Below, in pieces: positions 1-4,957 of a stretch of 5,162 nt of DNA. The stretch's first letter is position 1, and each line of letters begins with the position of its first letter. A model generated the notes under the pieces. The model ran no database searches. It saw nothing but the letters and a program-made list of their open reading frames with translations, and was not told where the DNA came from. Origin of the DNA: Coriobacteriaceae bacterium. Lineage in GTDB: Bacteria; Actinomycetota; Coriobacteriia; Coriobacteriales; UBA8131. The translations under genes were made by a program, and so were the position numbers. Where the stretch lies: positions 1 to 5,162 of the forward strand of contig JAAYYH010000204.1 of the NCBI GenBank assembly GCA_012515495.1, given 5' to 3'.

Positions 1-573
1 CAGCGAGAAAATATTCTGCCAAGCGAACGTGCATATGCATATAAACTGAAACTCGAAGCAATGAAGCGACAAGCTGGTAGACCGATTGATGATAATTATT
101 CCCAAGTTGGGAATAATTTACTCGGTATAAAATCAAGTGATCTTTTAGCTCAGCAAATGGGCGAGAGTAAAAGCAATATATTTCGCTACATCCGCCTCAC
201 CGAGCTCACCCCGGACCTGCTCGATCTTGTCGATGACAAGAAGGTCGCCTTCAACCCCGCCGTTGAGATATCCTTCCTCAGTCATGACGAACAACGTGAG
301 CTGCTCGAAGTGATGGACATGCAGCAGACATCGCCATCCCTATCACAAGCCCAGCGCATGAAGAAGTTCAGCCAGGAAGGCAAGCTGTCTTTTGACGTTA
401 TGACAGCCATCATGTCAGAAGAAAAACGCGCCGATCTCGACAAGATCACACTGACCGGTGACCGTCTCAAGAAGTACTTCCCGCGCAGCTACACACCACA
501 GCAGATGGAGGAAACGATCATTAAACTGCTGGAAGGCTGGTCGAAGAAACGCCAGCACAGCCAGGAAAGATAA
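1..573 (+). CDS. ParB/RepB/Spo0J-family partition protein, 3' part (N-terminus missing)
   Basis: The reading frame is open from base 1 and ends at TAA 571-573, giving 190 visible residues; family members are usually near 300, so roughly the first third (ParB N-terminal nuclease-like/CTPase domain) is upstream. The fragment opens with QRENILPSERAYAY, the conserved linker into the DNA-binding domain. A helix-turn-helix follows at about residues 45-64 (SSDLLAQQMGES then NIFRYIRL), then the family motif VAFNPAVEISFL (82-93) and the C-terminal block KKYFPRSYTPQQMEETI (157-173). ParB proteins bind a centromere-like site and help segregate or stabilise DNA; in conjugative elements they may also regulate transcription. 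The ATG at 61 is internal, because the family-specific sequence continues upstream of it in frame. Base composition changes abruptly inside the gene: 91-180 is 33% G+C and 181-270 is 58% by direct count. The product assignment is firm; the DNA target is unknown. Confidence 0.9.
   Translation, partial: QRENILPSERAYAYKLKLEAMKRQAGRPIDDNYSQVGNNLLGIKSSDLLAQQMGESKSNIFRYIRLTELTPDLLDLVDDKKVAFNPAVEISFLSHDEQRELLEVMDMQQTSPSLSQAQRMKKFSQEGKLSFDVMTAIMSEEKRADLDKITLTGDRLKKYFPRSYTPQQMEETIIKLLEGWSKKRQHSQER
94..118. repeat. Perfect 25-bp palindrome inside the parB-like gene
   Basis: Two 12-bp arms, AATTATTCCCAA (94-105) and TTGGGAATAATT (107-118), are exact inverted copies around a single G at 106. The symmetry stops at the next pair (T93/T119). 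It lies in coding sequence just upstream of the helix-turn-helix codons and in the most AT-rich part of the gene. As DNA it has the size and symmetry of a dimer-binding operator or parS-like site; as RNA it could form an 11-bp hairpin with a 3-nt loop. The symmetry is seen directly; any function is inference. Confidence 0.6.
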
Positions 574-599
574 CCCCGAACAACATAATCACCGACACA

Positions 600-636
600 C
601 AGGCAGCGCTTCGAACAGGCGCTATTTTTGTGCCTG
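600..636 (+). terminator. Terminator-like hairpin in the leader of the initiator gene
   Basis: Bases 605-611 (AGCGCTT) pair with 617-623 (AGGCGCT) as a 7-bp stem with one G-T pair and a 5-nt loop, followed by A and TTTTT at 625-629: the form of a Rho-independent terminator. A second pair, CAGGCA (600-605) with TGCCTG (631-636), can close around it and place the T run in a bulge. It begins 27 bases after the parB-like stop and ends 9 bases before the ribosome binding site of the next gene. I see no convincing promoter in the short space after it, so it more likely attenuates readthrough than fully separates two transcripts. Confidence 0.6.
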
Positions 637-645
637 CAAAACACT

Positions 646-653
646 AAGGAGGT
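646..653 (+). promoter_or_regulatory. Strong ribosome binding site that decides the initiator start
   Basis: AAGGAGGT at 646-653 is a near-perfect anti-16S match. Seven bases later, in frame, comes ATC at 661-663, exactly where this family normally begins (Met-Ala-Val-Phe-Arg). The other in-frame candidates fit badly: TTG 628 lies in the hairpin, GTG 652 overlaps the ribosome binding site, and ATG 703 has no upstream Shine-Dalgarno sequence and would remove conserved N-terminal residues. Confidence 0.75.
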
Positions 654-660
654 GGCGCAT

Positions 661-1629
661 ATCGCCGTTTTCAGAGTCGAAAGAACCAATGATTACACCA
701 TTATGGCCAATCATCATCTTCGCAACAGATCATTGTCCCTCAAGGCAAAAGGCCTGCTTTCTCAGATGCTGTCTCTGCCGGAAGATTGGGACTACACCTT
801 GCGAGGGTTGGCTATCATCAACGAGGTGGGCGTGGACAGGATAAGAGAAGCTGTTAAAGAACTTGAAGCAGAAGGCTACATTGTCAGAGATTCCCGAAAA
901 CGAAATCGCAAAGGTCAATTTCAAGGTACTGCCTACACCATTTACGAGAGACCGGCAACCAATCTGAAATCGCCTAATAAGGGAACCCCTGCATCGAAAA
1001 ATCCTATATCCGAGAAGCCTATGTTGGAAAATCCAACACAGGCTAATTCTACGCAGGAACCGCCAACATTGGCAAATCCAACACAATTAATAACTAATAT
1101 ACCAATTACTAAATCATCAAATACTAATGGATTAAATACTAATCAATCAAATCCTTATCAATCTACGCCACCGGTAAAAGCCGGCAGCCGGATGGATGCG
1201 ATGGGATTGGATATGGATAAAATCTCCAGCACCAGACAATTAGTCAGAGACAGAATCAACTATGATTTCCTGATCCACAAATTTGATCAGTCAAGAATAG
1301 ATGAAGTCGTTGAGATTATCGCTGAAACCTTAAGCACAGATCGAGAGAGTCTAACCATATCCGGTGAAAGAATCCCTGCAGCCATTGTGAAGCAAAGAAT
1401 GATGCAGATCACCGACGAGCACATCGAGTACATCTTCGACTGTCTTGCCAGCACACGCACCCGAATCAAAAACATCAAAAAATATCTGGTCGCGGCCTTG
1501 TATAACGCACCGCAGACAATCGCCAGCTACTACACAGCGCTGGTTAATCACGATGATCACCAAATGATGTCTTACCTCGACGACGATGAAGACGAAAACA
1601 CAATACCGAGAAGGAGAACTTTTCTATGA
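661..1629 (+). CDS. Replication-initiator-like protein: N-terminal winged helix, pentapeptide linker, DUF6017 C-terminus
   Basis: From ATC 661 the product is 322 residues. Residues 1-97 match the winged-helix domain of the 'replication initiator protein A / helix-turn-helix' proteins of clostridial conjugative elements: AVFRVERT, then NHHLRNRSLSLKAKGLL and LPEDWDYTLRGLA, with a probable recognition helix near residues 60-70 (VDRIREAVKEL) and the wing after EGYIVRD. Residues 101-170 are a low-complexity linker of fourteen five-residue units. Residues about 195-299 form the DUF6017-type domain (VRDRINYDFL, DEVVEIIAETL, HIEYIFDCL, NIKKYLVAALYNAP, SYYTALVNHD). An acidic stretch (YLDDDEDE) and a basic tail close it. 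The likely role is replication or copy control of the excised circular element; this is inferred from family naming and from resemblance to RepA_N initiators, not shown here. The stop overlaps the next start (ATGA). If ATC is not used, the start is GTG 652, TTG 628 or ATG 703. Confidence 0.85.
   Translation: MAVFRVERTNDYTIMANHHLRNRSLSLKAKGLLSQMLSLPEDWDYTLRGLAIINEVGVDRIREAVKELEAEGYIVRDSRKRNRKGQFQGTAYTIYERPATNLKSPNKGTPASKNPISEKPMLENPTQANSTQEPPTLANPTQLITNIPITKSSNTNGLNTNQSNPYQSTPPVKAGSRMDAMGLDMDKISSTRQLVRDRINYDFLIHKFDQSRIDEVVEIIAETLSTDRESLTISGERIPAAIVKQRMMQITDEHIEYIFDCLASTRTRIKNIKKYLVAALYNAPQTIASYYTALVNHDDHQMMSYLDDDEDENTIPRRRTFL
961..1170. repeat. Fourteen tandem 15-bp units (iteron-like array) within the initiator gene
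   Basis: Read in codon phase from 961, the sequence divides into fourteen 15-bp units, each encoding five residues. The fifth codon is always CCT, CCA, TCT or ACT (P,P,P,P,P,S,P,P,T,T,T,T,P,P), and the fourth is AAT in seven units. The clearest part, shifted in phase, is 1087-1161: five units close to TYAAATACTAATCAA. Neighbouring units 1117-1131, 1132-1146 and 1147-1161 each agree at 12 of 15 positions. A 12-mer, AAATCCAACACA, recurs exactly at 1029 and 1074, three units apart. Bases 1081-1170 are only 24% G+C by count. Initiators of the RepA_N type carry their binding iterons in the middle of their own gene, so an origin function is plausible; a plain flexible linker is the alternative. Confidence 0.75.
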
Positions 1630-1979
1630 AGAGACCACTTGCCTACATCACAGCACCCTGGAGCAACAACGACGCCGAGAACACTGAACTGGCCGCTCAC
1701 TACTGCCGCAAAATCTATGAGGCCGGCTTCAGCCCCATCTGCCCGATCCTGCACCTGCCCTTGTTCATAGACCAGTCTTTGCCCCAGGAGCACAAAGATG
1801 GCCAGGATATGGCGCTCGACCTGCTGCGCAGAGCCAATGTCCTGGTTGTTTGCGGTGACAGAGTCAGCGAGAGCGTCAAGAACGACATCGCGATCGCCGA
1901 ACGCTATCGCATCACAGCGACAACGATCAGCGGCATCCTGACTGTCCGCAGGTATGGGCAGCAGAAACAGCGACGCTAA
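1626..1979 (+). CDS. DUF7768/DUF4406-like protein with nucleoside 2-deoxyribosyltransferase-like fold (predicted)
   Basis: 117 residues. ATG 1626 overlaps the upstream stop in ATGA and follows AAGGAG at 1611-1616 with 9 bases between, so it is probably translationally coupled to the initiator gene. Recognisable blocks are LAYITAPWS (5-13), YEAGFSPICPILHLPLF (31-47), EEHKDG-like QEHKDGQDM (54-62), LLRRANVLVVCGDRV (66-80) and SVKNDIAIAE (83-92). These alternate strands and helices as in the nucleoside 2-deoxyribosyltransferase/DUF4406 superfamily, which acts on nucleosides or nucleotides. In the position where transferases carry their catalytic Glu (G-x-x-x-E-I), this protein appears to have Asp87, so activity is uncertain. 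Small proteins of this kind recur between the initiator and coupling-protein genes in related elements, but their role in transfer is unknown to me. No signal peptide or membrane segment; cytoplasmic. Confidence 0.8.
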   Translation: MKRPLAYITAPWSNNDAENTELAAHYCRKIYEAGFSPICPILHLPLFIDQSLPQEHKDGQDMALDLLRRANVLVVCGDRVSESVKNDIAIAERYRITATTISGILTVRRYGQQKQRR

Positions 1980-1992
1980 GCCGCTCAAACAG

Positions 1993-2000
1993 AAGGAGGA
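1993..2000 (+). promoter_or_regulatory. Ribosome binding site fixing the DUF3846 start
   Basis: AAGGAGGA at 1993-2000 is followed after seven bases by ATG 2008. An in-frame upstream ATG at 1954 lies within the previous gene and has no comparable site; starting there would add 18 residues not typical of the family. The family's usual opening, MN-x-L-I-IEP, begins at 2008. Confidence 0.8.
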
Positions 2001-2007
2001 GACCCGA

Positions 2008-2421
2008 ATGAACGCACTCATCATTGAACCAGAGAAAACCCCGCACATTGCCGATATCAAAAACGATCTGAAAACATTGCAGGCCATTATCGGTGGCTAT
2101 ATCGAAATAGTTTATCCCTTCGATGACACCGTCGCGCTCGTCTGTCACGAGGAAGGTAAACTGATCGGCCTGCCGCTCAACCGCAGCCTCGAAGATTACG
2201 ACATCATAGCAGGGACTTTCATCATTGTCGGACTAAACGAAGATGATTTCTGCTCACTGACACCTGAGCAGACAGAAAAATACCGGCAAAAGTATGAGAC
2301 GCCGGAAGCTTTTATCAGGATAGGCAGGAGTATTATTTCCATGCCAATCATACCTGCCCCAGATGCAACATCTACGGATGTTGATAGAGCCATCAGGAAA
2401 CCCACAGATCATGAACGCTAA
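2008..2421 (+). CDS. DUF3846 domain protein
   Basis: 137 residues from ATG 2008 to TAA 2419-2421. The N-terminal two thirds match the DUF3846 family: MNALIIEPEKTPHIADI, a helix with LKTLQAIIGGYIEIVYPFDD (22-41), VALVCHEEGKLIGLPLNR (42-59) and DYDIIAGTFIIVGLNEDDF (63-81). A conserved tail motif SLTPEQTEKYRQKYETPE follows (83-100). The last 30 residues, rich in Pro, Asp, Thr and Arg, look disordered. DUF3846 proteins are soluble, have no established function, and are common next to conjugation and phage genes. The gene starts 28 bases after the DUF7768-like gene and ends 24 bases before pcfB, within what looks like one operon. Recognition of the family is firm; I offer no function. Confidence 0.85.
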   Translation: MNALIIEPEKTPHIADIKNDLKTLQAIIGGYIEIVYPFDDTVALVCHEEGKLIGLPLNRSLEDYDIIAGTFIIVGLNEDDFCSLTPEQTEKYRQKYETPEAFIRIGRSIISMPIIPAPDATSTDVDRAIRKPTDHER

Positions 2422-2445
2422 ACATACAGGAAGGAGCGGATGTAG

Positions 2446-2928
2446 ATGCAAGAAGATATCGAGAACAGAACAATTGCGTTGGTTGTAAGCACAAGCCGAC
2501 TGACAGGCCGGGTGCTGCAAAGCGCCATTCGGCAACTGCTGCACGCACTCGAACGCAGATCAGTCAACAAAGAACCGAAGATCCCGCATGGCAAGCAGAG
2601 CGTCAAGCAGCTGATAGGTCAGAATGCCGGCGCGTCCAACATCGAGATCAACGACAGCAATATCCGTGTCTTTGAGAAGATCGCCAGAAAATATGGCGTT
2701 GACTACGCGCTTAGGAAGGATAAGACAAGCAAGAAACCCCGCTGGCTGGTCTTCTTCAAAGCAAGAGACGCCGACGCCCTGACGGCGGCTTTTACCGAGT
2801 TCACGGCAAAAGTCATCAAACCGGAGAAGAAACCTTCGATCCTCAAACAGCTGGTAATGTACAAGGAAAAGCTGAAAGTTCAGGCCATCGGTCGCATGAA
2901 GAAGAAAGACCGAGAGATTACCAGATGA
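2446..2928 (+). CDS. pcfB: PcfB-family (DUF3801) conjugation accessory factor
   Basis: 160 residues. ATG 2446 follows AAGGAG 2431-2436; the ATG at 2440 is immediately followed by a stop. Family motifs are DIENRTIALVVSTSRLTGRVL (4-24), the hallmark PHGKQSVKQLIGQNAG (47-62), IARKYGVDYALRKD (79-92) and FKARDADALTAAFTEF (104-119), then a Lys/Arg-rich tail. In the enterococcal plasmid pCF10, PcfB is an accessory protein that binds the VirD4-type ATPase PcfC and helps recruit the relaxase complex; by family this protein should do the same at the inner face of the membrane. Its stop overlaps the start of the VirD4 gene (ATGA at 2925-2928), which suggests coupled synthesis in matched amounts and fits a physical partnership. 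No membrane segment is seen. The family call is strong; the exact partners in this element are inferred. Confidence 0.9.
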   Translation: MQEDIENRTIALVVSTSRLTGRVLQSAIRQLLHALERRSVNKEPKIPHGKQSVKQLIGQNAGASNIEINDSNIRVFEKIARKYGVDYALRKDKTSKKPRWLVFFKARDADALTAAFTEFTAKVIKPEKKPSILKQLVMYKEKLKVQAIGRMKKKDREITR

Positions 2929-4700
2929 GGCAGACAGCGATCGTGAAACACATACTTCTTCATCTGCCCTATCTGCTGATCGCCATCATGATGGCCAGAC
3001 TGTCAGCTGTCTGGCAGCTGGCCGGTGGCGATGTAGCGGACAAGATTCTCAAGCTTCAGGAAATCATACTCAGAGCAGTATCCTTCGAGCAGCTCCCGCT
3101 CACAGCAAATGCGATCATATTTGGACTTCTGGCAGCTGCCGCAGTGAGATTCGGTGTTTATCTGAGAAGCCATAACAGCCGTAAGTTCAGGAAGAATATC
3201 GAGTATGGGTCGGCGCGATGGGGAGGAACCAAGGATATCAAGCCTTACCTGCATCGCGATAAATGGCAGAACATCATTCTGACCAAAACCGAGAGCCTGA
3301 CCATGGACAACCGCCCGGCAGATCCGCGGACAGCGCGCAATAAGAACGTGCTGGTGATCGGCGGCTCCGGATCCGGCAAGACCAGATTCTGGCTAAAACC
3401 CAACCTGATGCAGTGCCACTCCAGCTATGTCATCACTGATCCAAAAGGCAGTGTCATCGTTGAGTGCGGGCAGCTTTTGCAGCGCGAAGGTTATCAGATC
3501 CGCATCCTCAACACGATCAACTTCAAAAAATCGATGCACTATAATCCTTTTGCCTATATCCGCAGTGAAAAGGACATCCTCAAGCTGGTCAGTGCTCTGA
3601 TCGCGAACACAAAAGGCGAAGGTAAAGCGGGCGATGATTTCTGGACAAAAGCCGAAACGCTGCTCTACACAGCTTTGATTGGTTACATCTTCTACGAAGC
3701 GCCGCAGGAGGAGCAGAACTTCTCAACCCTGCTTGATATGATCAACGCGTCTGAGGTGCGCGAGGATGACGAGATCTTCCAGAATCCAGTCGATCTGATG
3801 TTCTCAGCGCTTGAAGATCGAGAGCCAGAGCACTTCGCTGTCCGGCAATACAAGAAATATAAGCTGGCTGCGGGCAAGACAGCAAAATCAATTCTCATCA
3901 GCTGCGGTGCCAGGCTCGCGCCTTTTGACATCAAAGAGCTGCGCGAGCTGACTGCCTACGATGAACTTGAGCTGGATCAGCTCGGCGATCGTAAAACCGC
4001 GCTCTTTATCATCATCAGCGACACCGACGATACTTTCAACTTCCTCGTCGCGCTGGCCTACACCCAACTGTTCAACCTGCTTTGTGACAAGGCAGATGAT
4101 CAATACGGCGGCAGGCTGCCGGTTCATGTGCGTTGCCTGCTCGACGAAGCGGCCAACATCGGACAGATTCCGAAGCTGGAAAAACTGGTCGCGACGATTC
4201 GAAGCCGCGAGATATCCGCCTGTCTGCTGCTGCAAGCACAGTCTCAGCTCAAGGCACTGTACAAGGACCACAGCGAGACCATCATCGGCAACATGGACAG
4301 CGTTCTCTTTCTCGGCGGCAAGGAGCGCACCACTCTGAAGGAGCTGTCAGAAACACTGGGAAAAGAAACCATCGATCTGCTGAACACTGGTGAAAGCCGA
4401 GGCCGTGAGCGGTCCCATAGTCTTAGTTATCAGAAACTGGGAAAAGATTTGATGAGCATCGATGAGCTGGCCGTCCTGGATGGTGGTAAATGTATTCTAC
4501 AGCTAAGGGGTGTAAGGCCGTTTCTATCAGATAAGTATGATATTACTAAGCATCCCAATTACAAGTATCTATCCGATGCTGATCCGGCCAATACGTTCCG
4601 GATCGAGGACTTCTTATCAACCAGACTTAAGCTGAAGCCTAATGATTTATACGATGTCTACTACGTAAAACCAGAAGACGAAACAGCTGCCGCGAATTAG
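2925..4700 (+). CDS. virD4: VirD4/TraG-family type IV coupling protein (ATPase)
   Basis: 591 residues, full length for this clostridial family. Two N-terminal membrane segments are visible at about residues 8-31 and 60-80, followed by basic RSHNSRKFRKN and EYGSARWG (93-100). The cytoplasmic ATPase has Walker A GGSGSGKT (146-153), the YVITDPKGS strand (168-176), Walker B with LLDEAANIGQIP (405-416; Asp407, Glu408) and the LLLQAQSQL motif (434-442). The segment between, with HYNPFAYI (205-212) and GKAGDDFW, includes the all-alpha region that recognises substrates in VirD4 proteins. It would dock the relaxase-DNA complex delivered with PcfB and feed it into the mating channel. Translation is probably coupled to pcfB through ATGA; only a weak purine stretch precedes the start. 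All key motifs are intact. The last part of the gene (from about 4405) is visibly more AT-rich than the middle; 4501-4560 is 38% G+C by count. The stop lies inside a hairpin. Confidence 0.96.
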   Translation: MRQTAIVKHILLHLPYLLIAIMMARLSAVWQLAGGDVADKILKLQEIILRAVSFEQLPLTANAIIFGLLAAAAVRFGVYLRSHNSRKFRKNIEYGSARWGGTKDIKPYLHRDKWQNIILTKTESLTMDNRPADPRTARNKNVLVIGGSGSGKTRFWLKPNLMQCHSSYVITDPKGSVIVECGQLLQREGYQIRILNTINFKKSMHYNPFAYIRSEKDILKLVSALIANTKGEGKAGDDFWTKAETLLYTALIGYIFYEAPQEEQNFSTLLDMINASEVREDDEIFQNPVDLMFSALEDREPEHFAVRQYKKYKLAAGKTAKSILISCGARLAPFDIKELRELTAYDELELDQLGDRKTALFIIISDTDDTFNFLVALAYTQLFNLLCDKADDQYGGRLPVHVRCLLDEAANIGQIPKLEKLVATIRSREISACLLLQAQSQLKALYKDHSETIIGNMDSVLFLGGKERTTLKELSETLGKETIDLLNTGESRGRERSHSLSYQKLGKDLMSIDELAVLDGGKCILQLRGVRPFLSDKYDITKHPNYKYLSDADPANTFRIEDFLSTRLKLKPNDLYDVYYVKPEDETAAAN

Positions 4701-4712
4701 GCAGCATTTTTT
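4686..4712 (+). terminator. Terminator-like hairpin between virD4 and maff2
   Basis: GCTGCC (4686-4691) pairs with GGCAGC (4700-4705) across an 8-base loop, followed by A and TTTTTT (4707-4712). The virD4 stop codon (4698-4700) sits in the loop and first stem base. The stem is only 6 bp, so termination would probably be partial. It lies directly before the maff2 ribosome binding site (TGGAGGT 4714-4720) and inside what otherwise looks like one operon. It could instead be an mRNA processing or stabilising hairpin. Confidence 0.5.
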
Positions 4713-4725
4713 GTGGAGGTAATAC

Positions 4726-4941
4726 ATGGAATTTTTCAACAGCGCAGTCGATGTACTGCAAACACTCGTCATCGCGCTCGGTGCAGGCCTTGCTATCTGG
4801 GGTGTCATCAATCTGCTCGAAGGCTACGGCAACGACAACCCTGGTGCTAAATCCCAGGGTATGAAGCAGCTCATGGCTGGCGGCGGTATCGCCCTGATTG
4901 GCATCGCGCTTGTGCCGCTGCTGTCAGGACTGTTCGGATAA
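4726..4941 (+). CDS. Maff2-family small membrane protein
   Basis: 71 residues from ATG 4726, preceded by TGGAGGT at 4714-4720. It has two hydrophobic segments, about residues 10-31 (LQTLVIALGAGLAIWGVINL) and 51-70 (GGGIALIGIALVPLLSGLF), joined by a short polar loop GYGNDNPGAKSQGMKQ. The sequence is that of the Maff2 family, found in clostridial conjugative elements directly upstream of the TrbL/VirB6-like gene, as here. The biochemical role is not established to my knowledge. Its size, two-helix layout and position resemble VirB2/TrbC pilin subunits, which is inference only. No cleaved signal peptide is obvious. The next gene starts 16 bases downstream, so the two are probably co-translated. 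A 7-bp inverted repeat (4838-4844 with 4854-4860) falls in the loop codons. Confidence 0.9.
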   Translation: MEFFNSAVDVLQTLVIALGAGLAIWGVINLLEGYGNDNPGAKSQGMKQLMAGGGIALIGIALVPLLSGLFG

Positions 4942-4957
4942 TTGGAGGTAGAACATC

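Noticed and set aside
574..660. Possible origin of transfer or promoter between the parB-like and initiator genes
   Set aside because: The inverted repeats are better explained as a terminator-like hairpin; no relaxase gene is adjacent, and CATAAT at 584-589 has no matching -35 box.
458..844. Overlapping + strand frame (128 codons) spanning the end of the parB-like gene, the leader and the start of the initiator gene
   Set aside because: It runs out of frame with two recognised proteins and through the hairpin, and its product is low-complexity Arg/Ser/Cys-rich.
1572..2087. Long open frame on the - strand (171 codons) opposite the DUF7768-like gene
   Set aside because: It spans two well-supported + strand genes with their own ribosome binding sites, gives a Ser/Cys-rich sequence with no recognisable domain, and is explained by codon bias on the opposite strand.
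2994..3015. 7-bp inverted repeat GCCAGAC/GTCTGGC near the start of virD4
   Set aside because: It lies in coding sequence for the N-terminal membrane segment, without a T run or other regulatory sign.
3888..4271. Open frame on the - strand (127 codons) opposite virD4
   Set aside because: It is the complement of the conserved ATPase core including Walker B and has no family resemblance; it is a shadow frame.
4536..4541. TATGAT resembling a -10 promoter box near the end of virD4
   Set aside because: No acceptable -35 box at the expected distance, and AT-rich coding sequence yields such hexamers by chance.
4838..4860. 7-bp inverted repeat ACCCTGG/CCAGGGT in the maff2 gene
   Set aside because: Short stem with a 9-base loop, no T tract, and it falls in codons for a conserved loop; within chance expectation. 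Mentioned in the gene entry only.
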